Assembly (NCBI RefSeq): GCF_021731985.1
Contig: NZ_JAKFWH010000081.1
Location: 1 to 33,896, forward strand
Direction of reading: 5' to 3'
DNA: 33,896 bases
Source of the DNA: Nitrosomonas sp.
GTDB taxonomy: Bacteria; Pseudomonadota; Gammaproteobacteria; Burkholderiales; Nitrosomonadaceae
Positions within the stretch are counted from its first letter, which is position 1. Each line of letters begins with the position of its first letter. The notes beneath the pieces were generated by a model. That model was not told the origin of the DNA. It did no database searches and saw only the letters and a list, made by a program, of their open reading frames with translations. The position numbers were made by a program, and so were the translations under genes. This document shows positions 5,800 to 12,930 of the stretch, in pieces.

Positions 5800-7506
5800 A
5801 TGTCCAACCAGCAATTCCTGAAACAGTTTTTTGCGAGCAAAGTATTTAATATTCCCAAATACCAACGTAGCTATGCGTGGGAGAAGCAAAACATCTGGGA
5901 TTTATTTCACGACATACAAGAAGCTCTTGATACAAAATCTAATCATTATATTGGGACAGTTGTTTTGGCAAAAACAGACCGAGAAGATATTTTTAATATT
6001 GTTGACGGGCAGCAGCGTATAACAACGCTTGTCATGTTTATAGGTGTCATCATTCGGAAACTGGAGGCCAAGGAAGATCAGGATTTTTATCGTCGATATT
6101 ATGTAAAAGAAAAAGAACAATTCAAGCTGACTCCATTGGAGCGCGACAAGTTATTTTACTTTCAAATATTAGACGGCACACTTACCTTAAAACCGGAAAG
6201 TAAAAGTCAAAAATTCATGTCTGATGCTTATGAAGAGATGGAGACTATTGTTAACAATCATATCAAAGATCCTTTGCAATTTCTTAAAGCAATTGAAGCA
6301 CTGTCCATTCTAGAATTTATTGAGAAAAGTGAATCTGACGCGATTAGAATTTTTCAGACAGTAAATGATAGAGGTAGAGGTTTATCTAGAATGGATAAGA
6401 TGAAAAGCCTCTTGTTTTATTTTTCGAACAAGTATCTCTCAGAAAAATATGATGATGCCATCAATGATAAGTTTGGAGAAATATTTGAGTTATACGATGA
6501 CATCAAATCAATTGGTGAGGATCAAAAGATAAATATTGTTAATTCTAAACTGTTTACCGAAGATGATTTACTGCGACATCATCATATCTGTTTTTCTGAA
6601 GAAAGTTATGATCCAACAGGTCAGCAGGTTCTCGATAACGTCAAATCAAAGTTGTATCAGTGCAGAAAAGATAACGACTTCATATTCTTAGATAAATACA
6701 TTTCAAAATATTTGGATAGTCTTCTGGAGTACGTACGTGCTTTCAAAAGGATTATTTCTAGAACTATTGAAAACGAGGATTATTACAAGCTCTTCGCTGT
6801 ACTTGGATTGTCAGCTGTATATTATCCTGTGATAACTCAGCTGGAAAAAAATCTCATCCTTAATAAAATTCTGCCCACTAAAGGCATTAGTGTTCTGAAG
6901 ATGGTAGAAATCATCGATGTTAGAGTATTGAAGATCAGAGAATATGCTGGTAAGAAACACATTGCAGAATTTGCATTCAATCTTAATAACCACGCATGGA
7001 CTATCCAGAAAATCGAGGAACATTTACTATGGTTTAACTTGCATGAGATAAGCAATGACCGATTCAAGGATTATCTATCCAATTTCGACTACTACAAACA
7101 AACTGGCTTGTTGCGCACACTGTTCATCGATTACTGTGAAAGGCTCAGGGGAAGTACGTATTCTATCGCTGAACTAAGAAAGATTATGGACAATGATCCT
7201 ACCATTGAGCATATTTTGTCACAGAATCCAAATTTTAAGCCACGTGCGTATGGGTTTAAGAACGAAGAAGATTTTGAAGAATACAAGAATTTACTTGGAA
7301 ATTTGACGCTATTGGAAAAGAATATCAACAGCAGCATCAAGAATTATGATCTAGTCGAAAAATTGAGTGGGTATAGTAAAAGCAAATTCAAGATGACATC
7401 AATATTTGCCACATCTCTTTCAACTACAAGATCATTCAAAAAAACAGACTTATTAAACAGAGGACAGCAACTGGTTGAAGACTTTGCTAAACGCTGGTGG
7501 GCGTAG
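5800..7506 (+). CDS. DUF262 + DUF1524 (GmrSD-like) protein, probable anti-phage nuclease
   Basis: The 568-aa protein joins an N-terminal DUF262 domain to a C-terminal DUF1524 domain. DUF262 shows YQRSYAW at residues 21-27, HYIGTVVL near 49 and DGQQR at 69-73, the ParB-like nucleotide-binding signature. DUF1524 shows the His-Me nuclease pattern: IEHILSQNP with His 471, NLLGNLTLL at 497-505 and NSSIKN at 510-515. The family includes GmrSD type IV enzymes that use NTPs to cut modified phage DNA; whether this member does so is inferred. AAGGA lies about 6 bases upstream of the ATG. It is AT-rich compared with the core genes, convergent with the integrase gene, and in the cargo zone. Confidence 0.88.
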   Translation: MSNQQFLKQFFASKVFNIPKYQRSYAWEKQNIWDLFHDIQEALDTKSNHYIGTVVLAKTDREDIFNIVDGQQRITTLVMFIGVIIRKLEAKEDQDFYRRYYVKEKEQFKLTPLERDKLFYFQILDGTLTLKPESKSQKFMSDAYEEMETIVNNHIKDPLQFLKAIEALSILEFIEKSESDAIRIFQTVNDRGRGLSRMDKMKSLLFYFSNKYLSEKYDDAINDKFGEIFELYDDIKSIGEDQKINIVNSKLFTEDDLLRHHHICFSEESYDPTGQQVLDNVKSKLYQCRKDNDFIFLDKYISKYLDSLLEYVRAFKRIISRTIENEDYYKLFAVLGLSAVYYPVITQLEKNLILNKILPTKGISVLKMVEIIDVRVLKIREYAGKKHIAEFAFNLNNHAWTIQKIEEHLLWFNLHEISNDRFKDYLSNFDYYKQTGLLRTLFIDYCERLRGSTYSIAELRKIMDNDPTIEHILSQNPNFKPRAYGFKNEEDFEEYKNLLGNLTLLEKNINSSIKNYDLVEKLSGYSKSKFKMTSIFATSLSTTRSFKKTDLLNRGQQLVEDFAKRWWA

Positions 7507-7586
7507 CCAAGGCAAAGGAATTGTTGCTCAGTGTAATTGTCATGTTGAGCATGATGCGATTAATACGAAAAATAGTTAAACCCCGT

Positions 7587-7602
7587 ATAGATGAGCATCT
7601 AT
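7587..7602. repeat. Short palindrome between the DUF262 and integrase genes
   Basis: ATAGATG and CATCTAT are separated by two bases, in the gap where two converging genes end. It could be part of a bidirectional stop signal, but no T-run is present. Confidence 0.25.
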
Positions 7603-7675
7603 GACAAAAACAAAGACCGATGTTCTCATTATGTTTTCCAGTTATCCGACTTGGTGAGCCAATTGGGAATGGGAA

Positions 7676-8770
7676 CTAAGTTTTACTCTTTTTTTGCGGT
7701 ATATATCGTCCATAGCTCTTTCTAATCTGCCCCCAATCCTTATGCCCCATTTCCTCTGCAACCTGCATGTGATGCTCACCTCTTGAAAGCATTGTTGAAG
7801 CGAAAGTGTGTCGGGTTTGATAAGGGTTGCGATATTTAATACCAGCCCGTTCCAGTGCTGGAATCCAAACTGTTTTGCGAATGGCTTGATCATCTTTCCA
7901 AGGTTTGTTATGACGTGGATTATGAAAAACAGTTTCTTTCAGTTTTTCAGTATAGATTTGCTGACTGAGCAAAGCTTCTCTGGCTTGGGGTTGTAGTGTG
8001 ACAGTACGTTCTCCTGATTTAGTTTTAGTACCTTTCAAGTGATTTCTCACATTAGCCACCCGGACATGGATACAGTTTTGCTCCAGATCGACATCCTGCC
8101 AGCGCAAGGCAATTAATTCGGAAGTTCTGAGTCCCGTCCAGAACGCAAACTGAATCAGGTTTCTTTCTTGTCCTGACAGTTCATTCAGAATACTTGCCAC
8201 TTCATCGGCTGTGAAGGGTTGGGGTTCTCTCGTATGGATCGGTAGATTTTTCACATGATCAAGCGGATTTTTGGCGATGATTTCATCATGGTACATTTCG
8301 TCATATAACTGGCGTAATGGTATCAGAATGTTGTTTTTGCGCTTGTTAGAGCATGGGAGATCAGCCGACCATTCCTTAACTTTGAGTGCAGTCAGTTCAT
8401 CAATTGTTAGATCGCCAAATGTTGGAATCAAATGGTGATAAATTGCGCTTGTGTAATCACGCAATGTGCTTGGTTGACATCTTGATTGAGCACGCTGTAA
8501 CCAATCTTTCAGACCCTCACCAATGGTGTAACGATTTGGCCGGGTTTTACGAAATTCTTTTGCTCTTTTGCTATCCGGGAAATGTTCGCCATAATCGAAA
8601 ATACCCATACTGATTTCGAAAAGGATTGTTTGCCGTTTCAGTATCAGTTGTTTTTGTGCAGCCTTGGTAGGAGGTATCGGAATAGTCTCCCGACAACGTA
8701 CACCCTGATAGGTGAACGCGATCTGGGCACTATTGCCGCGAATTGTTATGCCCCGATTCCCTCGATCCAT
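7676..8770 (-). CDS. int: Tyrosine-recombinase integrase
   Basis: The 364-aa protein begins with an arm-binding domain of the DUF3596 type (ITIRGNSAQIAFTYQGVRCR, then FDYGEHFPDSKRA near residue 58). It continues with a core-binding domain (about 80-175) and a catalytic domain. Catalytic residues are visible: Arg 215 in TGLRTSEL, a Lys near 249-251, Arg 320 in NPYQTRHTFAS, His 343 in MGHKDWG and probably Tyr 353 in SYGRYIP. It should recombine the tRNA-Ser att sites at 4055 and 11503. The ATG at 8768-8770 lies inside the excisionase-like gene (25-bp overlap). Length and residues look complete, so it may be active. Confidence 0.95.
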   Translation of the reverse strand: MDRGNRGITIRGNSAQIAFTYQGVRCRETIPIPPTKAAQKQLILKRQTILFEISMGIFDYGEHFPDSKRAKEFRKTRPNRYTIGEGLKDWLQRAQSRCQPSTLRDYTSAIYHHLIPTFGDLTIDELTALKVKEWSADLPCSNKRKNNILIPLRQLYDEMYHDEIIAKNPLDHVKNLPIHTREPQPFTADEVASILNELSGQERNLIQFAFWTGLRTSELIALRWQDVDLEQNCIHVRVANVRNHLKGTKTKSGERTVTLQPQAREALLSQQIYTEKLKETVFHNPRHNKPWKDDQAIRKTVWIPALERAGIKYRNPYQTRHTFASTMLSRGEHHMQVAEEMGHKDWGQIRKSYGRYIPQKKSKT

Positions 8771-8940
8771 GAATAAGCTGCCTTAGTGTTGATAAAGATT
8801 CTGCCGTTTGGCGCTTTTCTCCAGTGAATTTTCTCCGTCCAATGGCCTTTCTTTATATATTGACGAATGGCTTCTTCAGTTAAGCCGGTTAATTCAGCGA
8901 ATTTTTTGATGGTGACCAATATATGTTCGGAGTGATTCAT
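8746..8940 (-). CDS. xis: Excisionase-like DNA-binding protein
   Basis: This 64-aa protein carries VTIKKFAELTGLTEEAIRQY at residues 9-28, then KKGHWTEKIHWRKAPNGRIF near 30-49. That matches the excisionase family found next to DUF3596-type integrases: a small winged helix that bends DNA at att sites. It overlaps the upstream gene by 4 bp and the integrase by 25 bp, which implies coupled expression. It would promote excision and may also regulate the operon. Confidence 0.85.
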   Translation of the reverse strand: MNHSEHILVTIKKFAELTGLTEEAIRQYIKKGHWTEKIHWRKAPNGRIFINTKAAYSWIEGIGA

Positions 8941-9350
8941 TTCTTCTCCTCCTTATCCATGCCGGCCACATGATCAGCTACATGACGTTCAACTTCAGAT
9001 TGATTATCAATCTTGCCTTTGTCCGCTACTTTGCGCTTTCCCATTACTACCGCCCAGAAACTACCGAGTTTTTCAGTAATGGCATAGCCAATACTTTTTT
9101 TCCGGCCAAGCTCAGTTATTTCTGGGCATACATTTTTGAACTCAATGCCGAGCACTTTTTCATAGATGCGATAAGTAGCAGGGTTGTGCAGTAACTTAAG
9201 AACTCGCCAGCCAAAATACTGACCTAAAATCAGTGCACCGAGAGCGCTTTCTAAAGTGGTGCCTACACCCCTGAATTCCTTCATATGTTGTAAAATGGTT
9301 TGTTCGTCTTCTTCACTCAGAACAAGTAGTCTTTTTGAATTTTCTGTCAT
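8937..9350 (-). CDS. Conserved element protein of unknown function
   Basis: This 137-aa protein has a central hydrophobic helix (LESALGALILGQYFGWRVLK) and the segment ATYRIYEKVLGIEFKNVCPE. Its tail is highly charged (about residues 105-137). I recall similar proteins beside gpA-type replication genes but know no function. The ATG at 9348-9350 lacks a good ribosome binding site; GAGAGG lies about 11 bases upstream. A 10-bp direct repeat (AACAAGTAGT, 9321-9330 and 9351-9360) straddles the start and could be regulatory. It ends in an ATGA overlap with the excisionase-like gene. Confidence 0.7.
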   Translation of the reverse strand: MTENSKRLLVLSEEDEQTILQHMKEFRGVGTTLESALGALILGQYFGWRVLKLLHNPATYRIYEKVLGIEFKNVCPEITELGRKKSIGYAITEKLGSFWAVVMGKRKVADKGKIDNQSEVERHVADHVAGMDKEEKK

Positions 9351-9427
9351 AACAAGTAGTGCCTCTCATAATTAATACTGTTCATGATCGTACACTACTA
9401 TTTATGTCAGTCAATATGACATTTGTC
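9351..9427. promoter_or_regulatory. Intergenic gap with short inverted repeat, possible operator
   Basis: This is the only real gap in the rep-int gene series. It holds TGTCA (9405-9409) and TGACA (9417-9421) as an inverted pair, plus one copy of the AACAAGTAGT direct repeat. It could carry a second promoter for the downstream unknown, excisionase-like and integrase genes. I could not place convincing -35 and -10 boxes. Confidence 0.3.
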
Positions 9428-9700
9428 CTATTTATCTAAAAGTTTTACTTGCGTATAGAATTCCTCTTTGGTGAATTGCCGCATTTCATTGTGAAACTTG
9501 ATGACAATTTCAATCTGATCATTGAGTGTCAAAACGCCGCAGATATGGCCAATTTGCGTGATGCTGAGTTTCTTGTTCGGTTCTGGCGCATCCTTTTTCA
9601 GAACGGCAAGGCGGTAGATTAAGGAAACTGCTTCTTCAAGATCGAATGTATTCATCATGTTTTTTCTTATGTCTTTTTTAGTGTTGAGTTGGGCATTCAT
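9428..9700 (-). CDS. Small protein of unknown function, coupled to rep
   Basis: This is a 90-aa, soluble, Lys-rich protein, with FDLEEAVSLIYRLAVLKKDA near residue 19 and LTLNDQIEIVIKFHNEMRQF further on. I recognise no domain. The ATG at 9698-9700 has a near-perfect AGGAGGT at about 6 bases, the best ribosome binding site in the element. It lies within the end of rep (23-bp overlap). High expression is therefore likely. An accessory replication or regulatory role is plausible from position only. Confidence 0.7.
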   Translation of the reverse strand: MNAQLNTKKDIRKNMMNTFDLEEAVSLIYRLAVLKKDAPEPNKKLSITQIGHICGVLTLNDQIEIVIKFHNEMRQFTKEEFYTQVKLLDK

Positions 9701-11390
9701 AGTTGACCTCCTGATGATGAAAAGGGGTTGGTACAGTTATTGATACAAGTCCAAGAGAAACAGCTGCGGCGTGACATTGCGTGCGCTCGGCTTGCGCCTC
9801 GCTCCTTAATGTCACGTCCTCGCTGTCGACTTTGAAAAGCATCCAAACATGCTTGCGGGTACTTAAATTCATTCCTTTCCAAACGATACCGGCAACCCGA
9901 AGCGGGGCAGTGTCGCCATAGCGCCCAATGAGCGGTGAATAAACTTCTTCGGTTAGTGGATTGAGTTGTTTGCTCTCGTCGTAGAATGGTTTGATTGCGT
10001 GTGAGCGGTGCGGGGTTTCAGGGTTACCCATTGCCAGCATAAAAGCTGCCCAATCGCTTGCCGTTGCGGATTGTCGGATAGCTTCAAGTTCCGGGTCGTC
10101 GGCTTTGTCTAGTTTTCTTAATTGTCGCCAGACAGTGACACTCGGGCCGCCAATTTGTTGAAACTGACGAATGCCCCAGGTATTGGCCCAAGCCGTGATG
10201 CGCTCAGCCGCTTTTATAGAGTCATTCCCATACAAATCTTGATCCAGCGCATAACCGTCGATATTCTTGGCGATGTACTTGGCAATGTAGCCCGCAGCGG
10301 TGCCTTTATCCGGATCAATGGCGATAGCCTTAAAGCGGTGTTCTTGTGCGCCCGGTTCATTACCACTATCCATCAAGGCGTAATGGCTCATAACTTTCCG
10401 CACAGCTTCGCGGTGTTTGTCTGGCATGAATAACAGCAAGTGCCAATGCGGGGTGCCGTCGTGATGCGGTTCGACTACCCGGAAGCCATAAGGTTGAATA
10501 CCTTGGCGATGCAATTCAGCGCGTATCAAAGACCACTGATGCGTTAAGTATTCATGCGCTTGTAATACAGTGGTTTCGTCATAACGTGGATTGATTGCGC
10601 CATGGTGCAGACAAGCATGCATGCGGGATGGTGTAGTAAGTGTATAGAACTCACCGACATGACCCAGATGATCGGCCACCATTTCAAACCCTCGGATACG
10701 TACCATCAATTCAGCACGACGAATTGCTGGATTGGATACCGAACGATCGGCTAGGTTTTGCAGGGAAAAAATCTCACCATTTTCATTACCTACAAAGGTA
10801 GAGGCCAGATAGAGCCGGTTTCTCTCCTTTTGCTTACGCTTAACATGAATGGTGTAATCGCTGGCATAAGTACCACGTAGGCGGTTGACCAACTCGATAT
10901 TTCGGGAGATGGTTTCAATCTTACGCAGTCGTAGTATCTGGATTCTACGATACCACCAGCGATGGCAGGACATGCGATTCAGAGCCGGTTCCAGGTTATC
11001 GCCTTTGATGGATGGCCGTTTGACTTGGTAGTGATCGACGATCCGTAAGCATGCTTGATAAGCTTCTAGCGGTATTTCTGTTCGATTTCGTGCGAGATAG
11101 CACTTTTCAGCGAAACGCTTGGCGGCATTGAGCAGTTCTTCATGATCAGCGCATAGATTCAAATCTTCAATGCGTAGCTGATTATGAATATCGATTAACG
11201 CATGGTTTGCGTGCTCGAAACTGGATCGTTCAGCGGTTTTGACATAGTGAGCTGCCAAATCTCCTGCAATCGGGGAAAGCTCAGTGAAAATGTGTTGCCG
11301 AATACGGCGGCATTTTTCTGTTCCATACGCTTCAGTGAGCTTATCGGCATAAATGACTTGTGGCAAATTTGTGTCATTTTTGTGCCACAA
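9678..11390 (-). CDS. rep: Rolling-circle replication endonuclease, phage gpA type
   Basis: With the start chosen here the protein has 570 aa. It shows the HUH motif (HWHLLLF, His 315 and His 317) within VVEPHHDGTPHWHLLLF. The two-tyrosine motif GYIAKYIAKNID has Tyr 368 and Tyr 372 with Lys 375. This is the replication protein A family of P2 and phiX174, which nicks the double-strand origin and joins to the 5' end. The open frame extends back into the tRNA-Ser gene, but those starts are impossible. I chose a TTG (11388-11390) with AAAGG upstream; the true start is uncertain. It overlaps the downstream small gene by 23 bp and is read in the same direction as the tRNA. Confidence 0.9.
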   Translation of the reverse strand: MWHKNDTNLPQVIYADKLTEAYGTEKCRRIRQHIFTELSPIAGDLAAHYVKTAERSSFEHANHALIDIHNQLRIEDLNLCADHEELLNAAKRFAEKCYLARNRTEIPLEAYQACLRIVDHYQVKRPSIKGDNLEPALNRMSCHRWWYRRIQILRLRKIETISRNIELVNRLRGTYASDYTIHVKRKQKERNRLYLASTFVGNENGEIFSLQNLADRSVSNPAIRRAELMVRIRGFEMVADHLGHVGEFYTLTTPSRMHACLHHGAINPRYDETTVLQAHEYLTHQWSLIRAELHRQGIQPYGFRVVEPHHDGTPHWHLLLFMPDKHREAVRKVMSHYALMDSGNEPGAQEHRFKAIAIDPDKGTAAGYIAKYIAKNIDGYALDQDLYGNDSIKAAERITAWANTWGIRQFQQIGGPSVTVWRQLRKLDKADDPELEAIRQSATASDWAAFMLAMGNPETPHRSHAIKPFYDESKQLNPLTEEVYSPLIGRYGDTAPLRVAGIVWKGMNLSTRKHVWMLFKVDSEDVTLRSEAQAERTQCHAAAVSLGLVSITVPTPFHHQEVNYECPTQH

Positions 11391-11400
11391 CCGAGGCCTT

Positions 11401-11497
11401 TGGAGACCTACTGAGACTAATGGGGTATTTGTGAGACTGGAACTAAGACCCTGTTTTATATGGGTCTTAGTTGGTCTTGAGTGGTCTGGGTTAGACC
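11401..11497. repeat. Phased repeats and 11-bp hairpin beside rep: candidate origin or arm sites
   Basis: A perfect 11-bp inverted repeat (11441-11451 with 11462-11472) encloses a 10-base loop. Overlapping its right arm, GGTCT recurs at 11463, 11473 and 11483, exactly 10 bases apart. Reverse-oriented AGAC motifs recur at 11404, 11415, 11435, 11446 and 11493. Phased short repeats between a replication gene and the att site fit Rep-binding iterons, a double-strand origin, or integrase arm sites. The hairpin could also stop tRNA transcription, although it has no T-run. Confidence 0.55.
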
Positions 11498-11503
11498 GCT
11501 TAC

Positions 11504-11595
11504 TGGCGGAGAAGGCGGGATTCGAACCCGCGGTACGGTTTGAGCCGTACACACGCTTTCCAGGCGTGCACCTTAAGCCGCTCGGTCACTTCTCC
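11504..11595 (-). tRNA. serT: tRNA-Ser(GGA)
   Basis: This is a complete 92-base tRNA. The acceptor strand GGAGAAG pairs with CTTCTCC, the anticodon loop is CTGGAAA (anticodon GGA), the class II variable arm is long, the T-loop is GTTCGAATCCC-like and CCA is encoded. The integrative element begins at its 3' end and restores it exactly. The gene symbol is a guess. Confidence 0.95.
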
Positions 11596-11617
11596 AGTCT
11601 TAACAAACCGGGGGCAA

Positions 11618-11646
11618 AGAATAAACCAGATCTGAGTTTCGGGCAA
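11618..11646 (-). promoter_or_regulatory. Promoter of tRNA-Ser
   Basis: On the minus strand the -35 box is TTGCCC (11641-11646) and the -10 box is TATTCT (11618-11623), with a 17-base spacer. A GC-rich stretch (GCCCCCGG) follows the -10 box, as in stringently controlled stable-RNA promoters. The expected start site gives a leader of about 15 bases. Read-through would enter the rep operon. Confidence 0.6.
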
Positions 11647-11786
11647 ATTTGTTTTGTAGCGCGTTTGAGCAAAGCTCAGCGTAACAGATCGTTGAAAAAC
11701 GTATTCGAGGCAGCCGATGCGAGGTAGTGTCTCAGTTTGAATTCCGACTTGCTTGAGCTTTATTGCATCAATGCAATCATAGCAGC

Positions 11787-11876
11787 ATGAGTAAACGACC
11801 TAAAAATTTAGACTTGAATCAATTAGCCAAGTGCATTGTAAATGAGGCTATTGGCGAAGTTAGCCTATATAATTAA
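11787..11876 (+). pseudogene. Truncated gene start (MSKRPK family)
   Basis: This 29-aa frame reads MSKRPKNLDLNQLAKCIVNE and ends VSLYN. From memory it matches the N-terminus of a small basic family that starts MSKRPKDPNQLAK and normally continues into a Gly/Lys/Ala-rich tail. The tail is missing here. It is probably a remnant. Confidence 0.4.
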
Positions 11877-11896
11877 CGCTATTCTTTTTCGTTAAT
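11872..11896. promoter_or_regulatory. Inverted repeat upstream of small antitoxin gene, possible operator
   Basis: A perfect 7-bp inverted repeat (ATTAACG, CGTTAAT) with an 11-base spacer overlaps a TATAAT at 11868-11873. It lies 25 bases before the antitoxin ATG. Antitoxins of this kind often bind such palindromes to repress their operon; no -35 box could be placed. Confidence 0.35.
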
Positions 11897-11920
11897 CTGA
11901 TGACTGAAGAAGGCAATCCT

Positions 11921-12121
11921 ATGAAAACAGCCGATCTCACCGTTGATGAATTGCAAGCCTTGATCAGGAAAGTTGTACATGAAGAGCTACAGAACATCAT
12001 GGCGGATCCCGATCAGCATCTCGAATTAACAGACGAGATCAAAGCAAGGCTTGAGCTATCTCTGGGCTCCACTGATCGAATCACGCTCCAAGAAGTCAAA
12101 AACCTGCTGAAACTCGCTTGA
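11921..12121 (+). CDS. Small antitoxin-like protein (partner toxin broken)
   Basis: This 66-aa acidic protein reads MKTADLTVDELQALIRKVVH, then EELQNIMADPDQHLELTDEI, then TLQEVKNLLKLA. It fits the short antitoxins found in front of RelE/ParE toxins. I chose the ATG at 11921 over the one at 11900 because the family begins near MKT. The toxin gene starts at a TTG overlapping its stop codon but is truncated, so this antitoxin appears orphaned. Confidence 0.65.
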   Translation: MKTADLTVDELQALIRKVVHEELQNIMADPDQHLELTDEIKARLELSLGSTDRITLQEVKNLLKLA

Positions 12122-12243
12122 ATTATCACATTCAATTCACGCCTCAAGCGCTTGAAGATCTCTCCCAACTCGATAATGCGATTGCAAAAAGGATTGTAGA
12201 TAAAATCCAATGGCTTGCGGAGCACCACGATAAAATCCAGCCC
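12118..12243 (+). pseudogene. Truncated RelE/ParE-type toxin
   Basis: MNYHIQFTPQALEDLSQLDN followed by IAKRIVDKIQWLAEHHDKIQ is a good RelE-type N-terminus. The conserved second half (a GLYKLRVGDYRV-like block) is missing. After 12243 the frame runs into nitroreductase DNA and stops at 12312. The TTG start overlaps the antitoxin stop. A deletion appears to have removed the second half and joined the stump to the neighbouring gene. Confidence 0.7.
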
Positions 12244-12740
12244 ATGATTTTGCGCCTAATCCATTGTCTATGCAGCTACTGTCGAGTCTTCTCAGGGCAG
12301 CCTATGGAATGAATCGTACGGACGGCGGACGTACTACTGCGTCCGCATTGAATGTCCAGGAAATTTATTTATTCCTCGCGTTACCTTCGGGAGCATACCG
12401 TTATGACGCCGCTGTAAATGAATTGCATCTGGTGGTGGCAAATGACTTGAGGCGATTACGAGCTACCAAGATTTCGTCGATGAAGCACCATTGGATTTGG
12501 TTTATGTGGCCGATTACACGCGAATGAATCGAGTGCCGGTAGAACAACGAGAATCCTATGCTTCTGTAGCAGCGTGGGCTATTACCCCAAATGTATATCT
12601 GTTCGCTGCCAGCAATGGGTTGGCTACAGTAATTCGCGCCTGGATCGACCGTGCGGCAATCGCCGATGCACTCGGACTCACGCATGATCAACAAGTGTTG
12701 TTATCACAAACAGTTGTGATACCCAGGAACAATGACATAA
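12234..12740 (+). pseudogene. Frameshifted, 5'-truncated nitroreductase-family gene
   Basis: Parts in different frames join into one nitroreductase-like protein. HDFAPNPLSMQLLSSLLRAA and later LALPSGAYRYDAAVNELHLV are in one frame. DLVYVADYTRMNRVPVEQRE, then NVYLFAASNGLATVIRAWID and LGLTHDQQVLLSQTV are in another. A one-base loss near 12452 separates them, and an extra base near 12715 breaks the expected GYP ending, which would give a stop at 12738-12740. The start of the gene is missing at the junction with the toxin fragment. Such enzymes are FMN-dependent reductases. Three separate lesions make it a clear pseudogene. A frame continuing to 12868 is not recognised. Confidence 0.75.
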
Positions 12741-12930
12741 TGTCAGGGATAGGTATTTTTGATCGTTGGTTAGAATGGCAAGAAAATCTGATCACCGATT
12801 GCCTTAAACCATGCGATAGCACATCAATCATTGCAGCATGGATCAACGGCATCCCGGAAATGAATTAGATAATTCCGCTCTTAACAAATAATAATAGTCA
12901 TCAAAAGAAGCGGAAATTGAACAACTAATT

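Larger units (their letters stand above)
4055..11528. mobile_element. Integrative element inserted in tRNA-Ser(GGA), ~7.45 kb
   Basis: Bounds come from the 26-bp direct repeat at 4055-4080 and 11503-11528. From the tRNA inward it holds rep (HUH, gpA type), two small unknown genes, an excisionase-like gene and a tyrosine integrase gene, all on the minus strand. The cargo follows: a DUF262/DUF1524 protein on the plus strand, then an RHH-like/Doc toxin-antitoxin pair and a DUF6988-like gene on the minus strand. No capsid, tail, lysis or conjugation gene is present. A phage satellite or a mobilisable element replicating by rolling circle is the best reading. The gene complement looks intact, so it may still excise. 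Confidence 0.85.

Noticed and set aside
11391..11552. N-terminal extension of rep into the tRNA-Ser gene
   Set aside because: The extra 54 codons would start with a GTG inside the tRNA and carry no family sequence; the frame is open only by chance.
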